Both the position numbers and the translations under genes were made by a program. From contig JAAYIY010000003.1 in the NCBI GenBank assembly GCA_012523185.1, forward strand, positions 1-33,990: a DNA stretch of 33,990 nucleotides. The letters are read 5' to 3'. Source of the DNA: Clostridiales bacterium (GTDB lineage Bacteria; Bacillota; Clostridia; Oscillospirales; Acutalibacteraceae). Below the pieces are notes generated by a model. It searched no databases. It saw nothing but the letters and a program-made list of their open reading frames with translations, and was not told the DNA's origin. Below, piece after piece: positions 22,043 through 31,257 of the stretch (position 1 is the stretch's first letter; every line of letters begins with the position of its first letter).

Positions 22043-23173
22043 TTATTTGCCCGCCACGTTTTCTATGACTTTTAAGATACGCCGCGCCGAATCGACAATT
22101 GCCATTTCTCCGGCCTTTTTCCCGAGCTCGTCAATTTTTTCGCGGTTTTTTAACAGCTCGTTAACCTCGCTCAAAAGCCTTTCTTCTGTCAAATCCTTTT
22201 CCTCAATCATCAAAGCGGCACCGTTCCTGACAAGCGCCATCGCGTTGTGGTATTGGTGATTTTCCGCGACATTCGGCGACGGGATAAGTATCGACGCTTT
22301 ACCGGCCGCCTCTATTTCACTTATGCTTGACGCACCGGAACGCCCGACGACTATATCCGCCGCCGCAAGACACCTGTGCATATCGCTGATGTATTCCCTC
22401 AAAATTATATGCTTTTCTTTGTCAAGGTCAACTCCCGCTTCGCGAAGCCTATCCGGCATCCACCCGCCGTATTGACCGTAAGCGTGGAGAAAAAAGCAGT
22501 CCTCATCCTTATGCTTTGCCGTTATGAGCGCGGCAATCCTTTCGTTTATCACACGCGCGCCGAGGCTGCCGCCGGTCGAAAGTATAAGAGGGCGTTCGTC
22601 AAGCCCCAGCTCAAATCTTGAAAGCTCCCTGTTCGCCGAAACTATCTCATCCCTTACGGGCAAGCCTGTGATTATGCACGGGTTTTTGGGGGTTAAATAT
22701 TTTTCGGAAGCTTGGACTGTGAGCATAACGGCGTCGACTCTTTTAGCTAAAATCTTGTTTGTGACGCCGGGAAACGCGTTTTGCTCATGTATCGCCGTCG
22801 GTATGCCGAGCCTTGCGGCGGACATGATAACAGGTCCGCTGACATATCCGCCAAAGCCGACGGCGACATCAGGCTTGAATTTCTTGATTATCTCAGCCGC
22901 CCGCGACGACGAGCGCATAAGCTTCAATGCGGCGGCCATGTTCTTTTTTATGTTTGCTGCCGTCAATGAGCGTTGAAATCCGCTTATGTCGATTGTTTCA
23001 AAGTCAAATCCGGCGTCCGGCACAAGGCGAGACTCCATCTTTTCCGCAGTGCCGACAAAAAGTATGACGGCGCTCGGAAACCGCCGCCTTATCAAGTCCG
23101 CAACCGCAATCGCCGGGTTTATGTGGCCGCCTGTCCCCCCCGTCGCGAAAAGTATCCTCTTGTTGTCAAGCAT
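22043..23173 (-). CDS. murG: UDP-GlcNAc--undecaprenyl-PP-MurNAc-pentapeptide transferase
   Basis: A 376-residue glycosyltransferase that adds GlcNAc to lipid I to make lipid II on the inner membrane face. The N-terminal GGTGGHINPA loop is at residues 12-21, followed by FGGYVSGP (about 107-114), a STGGSLGAR loop near 199, and the donor-sugar motif SGASSISEIEAAGKASILIP with PNVAENHQ near 283-310. All match the family. The ribosome binding site is weak (GTGGGG at a long spacing). It starts 21 bp after ftsW. Confidence 0.96.
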   Translation of the reverse strand: MLDNKRILFATGGTGGHINPAIAVADLIRRRFPSAVILFVGTAEKMESRLVPDAGFDFETIDISGFQRSLTAANIKKNMAAALKLMRSSSRAAEIIKKFKPDVAVGFGGYVSGPVIMSAARLGIPTAIHEQNAFPGVTNKILAKRVDAVMLTVQASEKYLTPKNPCIITGLPVRDEIVSANRELSRFELGLDERPLILSTGGSLGARVINERIAALITAKHKDEDCFFLHAYGQYGGWMPDRLREAGVDLDKEKHIILREYISDMHRCLAAADIVVGRSGASSISEIEAAGKASILIPSPNVAENHQYHNAMALVRNGAALMIEEKDLTEERLLSEVNELLKNREKIDELGKKAGEMAIVDSARRILKVIENVAGK

Positions 23174-23194
23174 GAAAAGCGCCCCACTCTTTTA

Positions 23195-24373
23195 TCACTT
23201 TTTTGTGACCTTTGAATATCTTGAAACAGACAGCACCATGCCCATCTCACCCAACAGCATCACAAGCGCGGTGCCCCCGTAGCTGAAAAACGGCAGGCTT
23301 ATGCCCGTGTTGGGAACAGTGTCGGTGACAACAAAAATGTTAAGTGCCGTCTGAAGACCTATCTGCATTATTATCCCCATAACCATCAAAGCGCTGAACC
23401 TGTCTTTGGCGCGCATGGCTATCACAAAGCCTCGCCACACAAGCGCCGCGAAAAGCAAAATTATGATGACCGCGCCGATAAACCCCAGCTCCTCGCAGAC
23501 AATGGAAAAGACAAAGTCGTTTTGCGGCTCCGGCATATAAAGATGCTTTTGCTTTGAGTTGCCGAGCCCCAGACCGAAAAGACCGCCGGAGCCTATGGCA
23601 TAAAGCGACTGATTTGTTTGCCAGCGGAGAGTTGTCTCGAACTTGTCTTTTTCTCTCCACGCCGTTATCCTGTCCCCCGCGTAATTTTCAAGCAGCTTGA
23701 TGACTTTGTCCGGCTCCAAAATATAAATGAACGCAAACAGCGCCATCACAGCCAGCATGGCAATAAACCAACCCTTTTTCACGCCTCCGAGATAAGTCAT
23801 CACAACTCCCAATCCCAAGACAAGCAGCGTGCCGGAAAGGTGGTTTTCCATGTAGACGAGCAGACACATTGTTCCTATCACAATAAGATATGGTATCATC
23901 ATTTTCCAGTCTGTGTCAATCTTTTTTTGGTTTTTTTCCATATCCCGCGCGAAAAAAAGAATCAATGCAAGCTTGCCGATTTCCGACGGCTGAAACGAAG
24001 GCAAAAGCGGCAAGTCAAGCCAGCGCTTAAATGCCTCCTTGCCCTCTATTTCCGCAGGAAAAAGCAGCACAAGCACAAGCAGGACAAAGGAAATCCCCAA
24101 AGCGGCGTATGACACGCGTTTATAAACCGTATATTTGACGCGCGACACCGCAAGCATCAGAATGATGCCGACAACGGCGAATTTCGCCTGCTTTTTGATG
24201 TAAAAAAACGCCGAACCGTTTAAATAGCTTGCGTTTACATAGCTTGCGGAAAACATCATGACAAGACCGATGGTCAGCAACGTCATCACGAGCACAAGAA
24301 AGACCGTGTCGAAGCTGCCGCCTGAAACGACGTTGCGTATTCTGATTTTTTTCCCTATTACTCTCGAATTCAT
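23195..24373 (-). CDS. ftsW: SEDS-family peptidoglycan glycosyltransferase FtsW
   Basis: A 392-residue polytopic protein with about ten hydrophobic segments. SEDS hallmarks: PSFQPSEIGKLALILFFARD near 130-150, GLFGLGLGNSKQKHLYMPEPQNDFVFS near 260-285 with the conserved Glu-Leu-Gly (EELGFIG) after it, and the terminal PNTGISLPFFSYGGTALV. It polymerises lipid II at the septum with its partner class-B PBP, here the gene at 28304. SpoVE (sporulation) and RodA are close relatives, but cluster position favours FtsW. The ribosome binding site is GGGTG. It is separated from mraY by only 77 bp, where murD would be expected. Confidence 0.95.
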   Translation of the reverse strand: MNSRVIGKKIRIRNVVSGGSFDTVFLVLVMTLLTIGLVMMFSASYVNASYLNGSAFFYIKKQAKFAVVGIILMLAVSRVKYTVYKRVSYAALGISFVLLVLVLLFPAEIEGKEAFKRWLDLPLLPSFQPSEIGKLALILFFARDMEKNQKKIDTDWKMMIPYLIVIGTMCLLVYMENHLSGTLLVLGLGVVMTYLGGVKKGWFIAMLAVMALFAFIYILEPDKVIKLLENYAGDRITAWREKDKFETTLRWQTNQSLYAIGSGGLFGLGLGNSKQKHLYMPEPQNDFVFSIVCEELGFIGAVIIILLFAALVWRGFVIAMRAKDRFSALMVMGIIMQIGLQTALNIFVVTDTVPNTGISLPFFSYGGTALVMLLGEMGMVLSVSRYSKVTKK

Positions 24374-24408
24374 TTGTTCACCCGAATTGTCCGCCGCTTT
24401 CGCGGCGT

Positions 24409-24467
24409 TTGCTGTTTATCCGCTGATTGGTTGCTGTTTATCCGCGCATGTCAATGTTTGTCAATGT
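24409..24467. repeat. Short direct repeats in the ftsW-mraY junction
   Basis: TTGCTGTTTATCCGC occurs twice with a 22-bp period (24409-24423, 24431-24445). TGTCAATGT occurs twice with a 10-bp period (24449-24457, 24459-24467). The second pair overlaps the last codons of mraY. No coding content remains. Confidence 0.7.
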
Positions 24468-25482
24468 ATATTATAAGTATACCTGCCGCGCATCCGATTA
24501 TGTTTATAAGCGTGAAAAGAACCGCCGTCTTATTTTCGCTCCGGCCTGCCTTTTTAAAATAAAGGTGAATCGGCGCCGTTATAAACGGTTTTTTTCCGTT
24601 TGTGAGCAGATAATGTGTTTCGCGTAAAATGACTGAAATCCCCTCAATTAAAAATGCCGCGCCCACAAAAAGGAGTATAAGCGGACAGTTGAGCGCAAAT
24701 GACACGGCGACAATCATCCCGCCGAGGAACATGGTGCCTGTTTCACCCATCAGGACTTTTGGCGGCGCTTTGCTCCACATCAGGAACCCGATGCAGCTGC
24801 CCGCAATCGAGACAGAGACAATTCCCGCTCCGTAAAAGCCTTTTATGACGGCTATGGCTGTCAGTGCGGCGGAGGCTGTAAAAGCGGCTCCGGCGCTGAT
24901 GCCGTCCGCCCCCGCGGTGGCGTTGACGGCGTTTACCGACGCGTAAACAACACAGACACAAAAAAACCAAAAAAACCAACCCAGCTCAATATTCCCTGCA
25001 AACGGGATATATGTGTACGGCGTGCGCCCCATGCTGAGGTATAAGCTTGCCGTATATGCAAGGCAGACCATGAGCTGTGTGATTTTCTTCTGCCTCGGAG
25101 CAATGCCCGAGCTTGTTTTCATGACAGCTTTTGCATAATCACTCGCGAACCCTAAAAGTCCAAACGCCGCCGCCGCCAAAAGCCCGCTGTAAAGCTTTGA
25201 GCGTGCCTCGGACGGCAAAAGACTTCCGGCGGCTGTGATGTCGCCGCCCATTATCTTGTCAGTTACAATTATTACGCCAACCGCCGATAAGACGCCCGCG
25301 GCAATCAGCACGCCGCCCATTGTCGGAACGCCGCGTTTTTCCCTGAGCCTTCCGCAGTCGCCGCCTGTAATAATGCTCCCGAAATTCAGTTTGTTAAGCC
25401 ATGGAATCACCGCGTAGCCGAGAGCGCGGGTTACAATAAACGCGGTTGCCGCGGCTATAATGAGCGCTGTGATGTTATTCAT
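24451..25482 (-). CDS. mraY: MraY-family phosphotransferase, divergent
   Basis: A 343-residue polytopic protein at the mraY position of the dcw cluster, with PTMGGVLI near residue 53 and the overall MraY helix pattern. MraY moves phospho-MurNAc-pentapeptide onto undecaprenyl phosphate (lipid I). Several positions that are nearly invariant in MraY differ. The paired Asp of 'DDY' reads ASDY (S114-D115). 'NLTDGLDG' reads NATAGADG (Ala190 for Asp). 'MGD' reads MGE (Glu247). 'PIHHHF/Y' reads PIHLYF (307-308). Start: a TTG at 25491 is less likely than ATG 25482, which overlaps the murF stop by 8 nt and has GGAGAG upstream. It is either a lineage-specific functional MraY, a relaxed or inactive paralogue, or a related prenyl-phosphate transferase. 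Confidence 0.82.
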   Translation of the reverse strand: MNNITALIIAAATAFIVTRALGYAVIPWLNKLNFGSIITGGDCGRLREKRGVPTMGGVLIAAGVLSAVGVIIVTDKIMGGDITAAGSLLPSEARSKLYSGLLAAAAFGLLGFASDYAKAVMKTSSGIAPRQKKITQLMVCLAYTASLYLSMGRTPYTYIPFAGNIELGWFFWFFCVCVVYASVNAVNATAGADGISAGAAFTASAALTAIAVIKGFYGAGIVSVSIAGSCIGFLMWSKAPPKVLMGETGTMFLGGMIVAVSFALNCPLILLFVGAAFLIEGISVILRETHYLLTNGKKPFITAPIHLYFKKAGRSENKTAVLFTLINIIGCAAGILIIYIDKH

Positions 25483-26836
25483 CTTTTTCAAGCTCTCCGT
25501 AAACGATATTTAAAACGTCCTCAAGCATCATCGCCCTGCTTGCTTTCACAAGCACGGCATCTCCTTTTTTGACAATTTTAAGCAGGCTTTCGGACAGCTT
25601 GTTTTTGTCGTCAAAGCTCTCCGCAATTTTCACGCCGCCGCGGCGGGCTGACCGCGCTGTTTCGTCCGACAATTCCCCGTATGTTAAAACTGCGTCAATC
25701 CCAAACCGCGCCGCCAAAAGCCCTACCTGCCTGTGCATCCCCTCGGCGGCGGCTCCCAGCTCAAGCATATCCCCTAAAACAGCTATCCTTTTTCCGGCGG
25801 CTGTATTCGCAAGCGTTGAAATTGCCGCCTCCATCGACTCCGGGCTTGCGTTATAGCAATCCTCAATAAAAGTTATTCCCGCTGTCCTTTTGACGCGCTG
25901 CCTCATCCCGGACGGCTCGTATCGGGACAGCGCCCGCGCCGCGGACTCCGGCTCGACAGAAATGAGAAAACCCGCGGTAAACGCGGCAAGCGCGTTGTAT
26001 ATGTTGTGCTTTCCCGCCGCGGGCAGCCTGACGCGCTGCTCGCCGCAGCCGAAATCAAGCGTGAAGCTGCTGCCCTCGCCGTCCGTTTCTATGTCGTATG
26101 CCTTAAATCGGCAGAATTTATTGTCGATTCCATAATAATATACAGGTCTGCACAAAACCTTGGCGCCGTAAAGCTTTGCGTCGTCGCCGTTAAGAATGAG
26201 GGGTGCGTCGTCGTCCATTCCGTCTGTTATTTCAAGTTTTGCCTTGAGGATGTTTTCTTTTGTGCCGAGTTTCTCAAGGTGCGAAACACCGATGTTGCCT
26301 ATTATGCCCATTGTGGGCGCGGCCGCTTTTGAAAGCCGTGATATTTCACCGAGCCCGCTCATTGCCAGCTCGACGACGGCGGCTTCAAAGCTGTCGTCAA
26401 GGCGAAACAGCGTTTTCGGCAAGCCTATTTCATTGTTTAAATTCCCCTTTGTTTTTAAAGTTTTAAATTTTGAGGAAAAAACAGCGTGCGTCATTTCCTT
26501 TATGGTCGTTTTGCCGACACTGCCCGTGATTCCCACGACGGGGACAGAAAATATTCGCCTGTAATAGCCAGCCAAAAGGAGAAGCGCTTCCCTTGTGTCG
26601 GGCACTGTTATTTGATTTTTACAGCCTGTGTCTTTTGAGCAAAGCACCGCCGCCGCGCCTTTTTCGACGGCGGAACGCGCAAAATTATGTCCGTCAAAAT
26701 TATCTCCGGCTATGCACACAAAAAGGCAGCCGGGGACAACGGCTCTCGAATCTGTGCAGACCTCGTTTATCTCACCGTCAAAACAGGCGCTTGCGCCGAC
26801 AGCCGCGGCGACTTCACCAACAGTCAGCTTTTTCAT
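25475..26836 (-). CDS. murF: UDP-MurNAc-tripeptide--D-Ala-D-Ala ligase
   Basis: A 453-residue ATP-dependent Mur ligase that adds D-Ala-D-Ala to UDP-MurNAc-tripeptide. It has the three-domain ligase layout: an N-terminal uridine-binding domain, a central ATPase domain with P-loop GITGSVGKTT (102-111), and KGNLNNEIGLPKTL near 128, typical of MurF. The C-terminal domain has SPESMEAAI near 327 and the VLGDMLELG motif near 350. The start has GGGGTG about 6 nt upstream. It begins 15 bp after murE, and its last codons overlap mraY by 8 nt, so expression is coupled. Confidence 0.96.
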   Translation of the reverse strand: MKKLTVGEVAAAVGASACFDGEINEVCTDSRAVVPGCLFVCIAGDNFDGHNFARSAVEKGAAAVLCSKDTGCKNQITVPDTREALLLLAGYYRRIFSVPVVGITGSVGKTTIKEMTHAVFSSKFKTLKTKGNLNNEIGLPKTLFRLDDSFEAAVVELAMSGLGEISRLSKAAAPTMGIIGNIGVSHLEKLGTKENILKAKLEITDGMDDDAPLILNGDDAKLYGAKVLCRPVYYYGIDNKFCRFKAYDIETDGEGSSFTLDFGCGEQRVRLPAAGKHNIYNALAAFTAGFLISVEPESAARALSRYEPSGMRQRVKRTAGITFIEDCYNASPESMEAAISTLANTAAGKRIAVLGDMLELGAAAEGMHRQVGLLAARFGIDAVLTYGELSDETARSARRGGVKIAESFDDKNKLSESLLKIVKKGDAVLVKASRAMMLEDVLNIVYGELEKDE

Positions 26837-26851
26837 TTAAACACCCCTGTT

Positions 26852-28288
26852 TCAAGGATATAGTATTCCGGCGACGATTTCGCGTTCGTCATAGTGTATC
26901 TTTTCTTTTCCAATCACCTGATATGTTTCGTGTCCTTTTCCTGCAAGCACAACGGCATCGCCCTCGCGCGCTTTCTTCAAAGCCTTTTCAATGGCCGAGG
27001 TGCGGTCGCTTATCCTGTAAACGGGAATTCGCGGCTTTTTGATGCCGGAAATTATATCATCAATTATCGCTTCCGGATCCTCCGTGCGCGGATTGTCCGA
27101 CGTGACAACTACAATGTCGGAGTATGTCACCGCAATTTTGCCCATCAGAGGACGCTTTTTTTTGTCCCTGTCGCCGCCGCAGCCGAACACTGTTATTATC
27201 CTGCCGGAAGTTATTTCACGCACCGCTTCAAGTATATTCACAAGACCGTCGGGAGTATGCGCATAATCAATTATTACGGAGTAATTCGTGTCTGTCGGGA
27301 CAACCTCTATCCTGCCGGGGACACCTTTAGCCGCACATGCCGAGCCGACTGCCGACGGGAAAGGCACGCCCAGCTCTGTCAGGCAAACTATGGCTCCCAT
27401 GGAATTGTAAACGGAAAACTTGCCCGGTATCGCAAATCGAACTCTGCCTATCACACCCTCGCCGACAAGCTCATATTCTGTGCCGGCGCCCTTTGTCTGG
27501 ATGTTTTTTGCGGTGTAGTCGGCGGAGTCCTTTTTTGTCGAGAAGGTTATGATATGGCAATCGACACCCTTTACCACTTCTTCAGCCGAATCGTCGTCCG
27601 CGTTTATTACGGCAAGATCCGTGTTTTTAAAAAGTATGCGCTTTGCGTCGACATAATTTTCAAAGGTTTCATGATAATCAAGGTGATCTCCCGTAAGATT
27701 TGTAAATATCGCCGCGCGAAAGCGTATGCCCTCCGTCCTTTTTTGCTCAAGCGCCTGCGACGACGCCTCCATTACGCAATATCGGCATCCGGAATCAACC
27801 ATCTTCCTTAACAGTCCGTGAAGCTCAAACGGATCCGGTGTTGTGAGGTTTGACGGCAGCTCCTCGCCGCCTACAAGATTTTTGATTGTGCCGATAAGCC
27901 CGCACTTTTTGCCGAGCTGCTCAAGCATATCATGCAGCACAAAGCAAGTCGTCGTCTTGCCGTTTGTCCCCGTCACGCCTATTATATTAAGTTTTTCGCA
28001 CGGATCACCAAAAAACGCCGAGCAGATAAGCGCGTAAGCGGCGCGCGTGTCTCCGACAATAATCTGCTTTGGAAGCCCAAGGTCGCGCTCCGTCACAACA
28101 GCCGCCGCGCCATCCCTTAAAACCTGCTCCGCCGCCGTGTGTCCGTCAAAGCTTTTCCCCTTAATACACACAAAAAGGCAGTCCTTTGCGGATTTTCTTG
28201 AATCGTCGGTTACAAAGCTTATCTCCGTATCAAGAGAAAGCTTTGTCCGCGCGTCATCAAGATTTTTTAAAACCTCGGCAAGCTTCAT
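26852..28288 (-). CDS. murE: UDP-MurNAc-L-Ala-D-Glu--2,6-diaminopimelate ligase
   Basis: A 478-residue Mur ligase that adds the third stem-peptide residue. The P-loop GVTGTNGKTT is at 104-113, NLTTPDPFEL near 146, and NLTGDHLDYHETFENY near 195 (carbamylated-lysine region nearby). The specificity motif DNPR is at about residue 397, which in the family marks meso-diaminopimelate rather than L-lysine. The cell wall is therefore predicted to be DAP-type. The ribosome binding site is GGAGGAAAT. It sits 15 bp after the PBP gene and 15 bp before murF. Confidence 0.96.
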   Translation of the reverse strand: MKLAEVLKNLDDARTKLSLDTEISFVTDDSRKSAKDCLFVCIKGKSFDGHTAAEQVLRDGAAAVVTERDLGLPKQIIVGDTRAAYALICSAFFGDPCEKLNIIGVTGTNGKTTTCFVLHDMLEQLGKKCGLIGTIKNLVGGEELPSNLTTPDPFELHGLLRKMVDSGCRYCVMEASSQALEQKRTEGIRFRAAIFTNLTGDHLDYHETFENYVDAKRILFKNTDLAVINADDDSAEEVVKGVDCHIITFSTKKDSADYTAKNIQTKGAGTEYELVGEGVIGRVRFAIPGKFSVYNSMGAIVCLTELGVPFPSAVGSACAAKGVPGRIEVVPTDTNYSVIIDYAHTPDGLVNILEAVREITSGRIITVFGCGGDRDKKKRPLMGKIAVTYSDIVVVTSDNPRTEDPEAIIDDIISGIKKPRIPVYRISDRTSAIEKALKKAREGDAVVLAGKGHETYQVIGKEKIHYDEREIVAGILYP

Positions 28289-28303
28289 TTTATTTCCTCC
28301 ATA

Positions 28304-30592
28304 CTATTCGTCAAGATCTGCTATGCCCATGTTTGATTTGAAATAAACAGTGACTATTGTGCCGTAGCTGACTTCCTTGCCCTCCGGAATGCTCTGCTTG
28401 TATGACACAAGCTCGCTGCCAAGCAGCGAATTTCCTGTTATATTTACATTGATGCCTGCCGCCGCCGCCTTGTTGACAGCCTGCGTAATCGTCAGCTTTG
28501 AAAGATCGGGCATCGCAACTGTTTCGGTTTTTGCGTTATTCGACGTGTAAAGTATAACAACGCCGTTTTTAGGCACGTTTTGCCCCGACGACGGTATTTG
28601 CGACAGCACCGTGTCCCCGTCTCCCCTCACCTTATAAGTCAGCTTAAGTGATGAAACGGTCTTCTGCGCCTCGCTCACTTTCATGCCGACTGTTTCGGGC
28701 GCCGTAATCTTAAGGTCCGCAAGCTCCTCGCCGGTGTACTGCGGCTCGATATTAAGGTATTCAAGCGCGCCGGAAAGCACTTCGCCCGCAACGGGTGCGG
28801 CTATAGCGCCGCCGCCGTGCGCGCCGACCGGACTGTCTATTATAATAATCATTGTTATTTCCGGATCATTTGCAGGCGCGAAACATGTGAACGACGCCCA
28901 AAACGTCGATGAAATACCTTCGCTTGTCTTTTGAGAAACCTTTTCCGATGTGCCTGTCTTCCCCGCGACCCTATAACCGGCCACATAAGCGTTTTTGCCT
29001 GTGCCTTCCTTTACGACGCCCTCCATAAGGTCACGCATGGTTTCGGACGTCTTTTTTGAGATAACCTGTCTTTTTGCTTCGGGCTTTGTTTCATAAATCA
29101 CATTCCCGCCGGAATCAATAACCTTTTTGACGACATAAGGCCTCATAAGGCGCCCGTCGTTCGCGATGGCGTTGCACGCGGCTATCATCTGCATCGGCGT
29201 TATCTGAAACGTCTGACCGAACGAGGCGCTCGCCACGTTTGACAGTATCATATTGTCAATCTTATAGTAAATTGAATTTGTCTCGGACGGCAAATCAACA
29301 CCCGTTCTTTCAAGAAATCCGAACGCTTCAAAATACTTGTTAAATCCGTCAATCCCAAGCCGCAGACCCCGCGTTATAAAAAACGGGTTGCACGAATTTT
29401 TAATCGCTTCTCTTAATGTCTGCACGCCGTGACCCTGGTGCCTGTGACAATTATATTTTGAGCCTGCCGCGACGACACTCCCCGTGCAGCTGAACGTTTC
29501 GTTCATCGGGACAAGATCCTCCTCAAGAAGCGCCGACGCCGTGATGATTTTAAAAACAGAACCCGGCTCGTAGGTTTCGCTGACGCAGATGTTTTTCCAT
29601 TGTGAATATTGCGCTTCCTCAAGCGCGGCTCTGCGCTCCTTTGTGTCGGATATGGCTTCTATCTCTTTTGCCTTTGACTCATTAACAACCTTCCACGGTG
29701 ACGACAAGTCATAATATCCCTTTCCCCTGCTTGCCATTCCGAGTATGGCGCCCGTCTTCGTCTCCATTACTATGCCGAGCGCTGTTTCACATTTTGTGTC
29801 TATATAAGCCTGTTGCAGCGCGCTTTCAAGGTAGTTTTGAATATATTCGTTAATAGTCAGCACAAGGCTGTTGCCCTGCTGAGCGTCATAGACGCTTTTA
29901 TATTCTATCGGCATACTGCTCGCGTTCAATCCGCCGTTTTGCGCCGTTATTATCCTGCCCGGCACACCTGTAAGATCGGTGTTGTACTCCGACTCAAGAC
30001 CTGCCAAACCGGAATTTTCTGTTCCGATAAAGCCGAGAATACAGCTTGCGAAAAACGGCTTTGAATAATATCTTTTAACATCCGGGTCAATGCCTATATA
30101 GTAGTTATAATAGATTTTGCTTTCATTGCCCTTTTCATCCTTGACTGTGTAATATGTTTTCATAAACTCCGCCACTTTGTCGGCATCGTCATACTCAACC
30201 TTTGTTTTGATTTCCATATATTTGTAGCTTGTCATCGAGCATTTTTTGCGGACGCTTTCCTCCGATATATCAAGTATGCCCGACAGCGTCTTTACTATTG
30301 TCTCCCGCACGTCGGCATTATCGCCTATGAGCGACGGGTTTACATAAATTTTTTTAACGCTTGTGCTTTCGGCAAGAGGGTTCATGTTTGTGTCGTATAT
30401 TACTCCGCGCTCGGCGGCAATCACAGTGTCGTGGAGCTGATTGTTAGCCGCCTTTTCTCTGAAATAATCGCCCCTTACTATCTGGATGCGCGCCAAAGCA
30501 AAAATGCACACGCCGAAACAAACGGCACATATCGAGAACATTACCAGCATTGCCCGAAAGGTCAGGCGTTGTCGTGATGTCCTTCTTGCCAT
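28304..30592 (-). CDS. spoVD: Class-B penicillin-binding protein with two PASTA domains (SpoVD/FtsI type)
   Basis: A 763-residue membrane-anchored transpeptidase that cross-links septal or spore peptidoglycan and is a beta-lactam target. An N-terminal membrane helix is at about residues 13-35, followed by a PBP dimer domain. The transpeptidase domain has SVFK (catalytic Ser at about 343), SCN (about 400) and KTG (about 545-547). Two C-terminal PASTA domains end the protein. The frame extends to 30700, but an AGGGGG site 7 nt before the ATG at 30592, with a normal membrane helix after it, fixes the start. It is the only PBP in the cluster, so whether it serves vegetative division (FtsI/PbpB), sporulation (SpoVD) or both is open. 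Confidence 0.93.
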   Translation of the reverse strand: MARRTSRQRLTFRAMLVMFSICAVCFGVCIFALARIQIVRGDYFREKAANNQLHDTVIAAERGVIYDTNMNPLAESTSVKKIYVNPSLIGDNADVRETIVKTLSGILDISEESVRKKCSMTSYKYMEIKTKVEYDDADKVAEFMKTYYTVKDEKGNESKIYYNYYIGIDPDVKRYYSKPFFASCILGFIGTENSGLAGLESEYNTDLTGVPGRIITAQNGGLNASSMPIEYKSVYDAQQGNSLVLTINEYIQNYLESALQQAYIDTKCETALGIVMETKTGAILGMASRGKGYYDLSSPWKVVNESKAKEIEAISDTKERRAALEEAQYSQWKNICVSETYEPGSVFKIITASALLEEDLVPMNETFSCTGSVVAAGSKYNCHRHQGHGVQTLREAIKNSCNPFFITRGLRLGIDGFNKYFEAFGFLERTGVDLPSETNSIYYKIDNMILSNVASASFGQTFQITPMQMIAACNAIANDGRLMRPYVVKKVIDSGGNVIYETKPEAKRQVISKKTSETMRDLMEGVVKEGTGKNAYVAGYRVAGKTGTSEKVSQKTSEGISSTFWASFTCFAPANDPEITMIIIIDSPVGAHGGGAIAAPVAGEVLSGALEYLNIEPQYTGEELADLKITAPETVGMKVSEAQKTVSSLKLTYKVRGDGDTVLSQIPSSGQNVPKNGVVILYTSNNAKTETVAMPDLSKLTITQAVNKAAAAGINVNITGNSLLGSELVSYKQSIPEGKEVSYGTIVTVYFKSNMGIADLDE

Positions 30593-30739
30593 ATTGTTCC
30601 CCCTTAGAAAGTCGTAACCCCAAGGCGACTCCTTTAAATACAGTCCCACCTCAAGGCCACAAGATTGTATAAGCACCGATAATTTATATGTACGGGACAA
30701 TCTGTTTAATAACCGGTTTTTAACCGGCGGCGTGTTTCG

Positions 30740-31246
30740 CTAATCTTTGCCGTTTTCGCTTTGAACCGCCTCGCCGTTTGCTAAAATGACCTTGTCGTCT
30801 CCGTTGTTCACAAAATATTTTGTCTGGCACCTTTGCCTTTTTACCATACCAAGTTCGTTTTTTGCGAATTCTTCAACATTGTCAATTGAAATAAGCGAAT
30901 TAAACTGTGCCTCAAGGCTCACCTTTCTGCTTTTTGCGACGCGAAGCTCCTCTGTCAGGACTGTCTCGCTCCTTGTCAGCTCAATAAGCTGCGCGCGCTG
31001 GTAAATCAGCGAGCCGAACATTGCAAGCAGCAGAGCCGAAACAGTAAAAATCTTTATTGTGCGCTTAAAAAGCGCCATAAGTTCCGCCCATGCCTGCTCG
31101 GCTGTTTTGGGCAAAGGACGGACAAGCTCAGGTTTTTTGACAGGCGCGGGCGAGCGGCGCGCAGGTTGCTGTGTCTTGCGCAGCGGCTCGTACCTTGACA
31201 AATCATATGCGACGTTTTCATTTCTTACCGCCATCTTTTTCGCCAA
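30740..31246 (-). CDS. ftsL: FtsL-type septum formation protein
   Basis: A 168-residue bitopic protein. The basic cytoplasmic N-terminus (Arg/Pro/Lys-rich to about residue 60) leads to one membrane helix at 65-82. A leucine-zipper-like coiled coil (84-120) with the family ending NVEEFAKNELGMVKRQ follows. It bridges FtsQ/DivIB and the septal synthase. Identity rests on the coiled-coil layout plus position between rsmH and the PBP. Sequence conservation in FtsL is low. It begins 11 bp after rsmH. The C-terminal 25 residues are longer than usual. Confidence 0.85.
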   Translation of the reverse strand: MAKKMAVRNENVAYDLSRYEPLRKTQQPARRSPAPVKKPELVRPLPKTAEQAWAELMALFKRTIKIFTVSALLLAMFGSLIYQRAQLIELTRSETVLTEELRVAKSRKVSLEAQFNSLISIDNVEEFAKNELGMVKRQRCQTKYFVNNGDDKVILANGEAVQSENGKD

Positions 31247-31257
31247 CCTTTATACAT

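Noticed and set aside
26894-27811. A 305-codon plus-strand frame opposite murE
   Set aside because: It is the shadow of a well-conserved gene and has no family resemblance or ribosome binding site.
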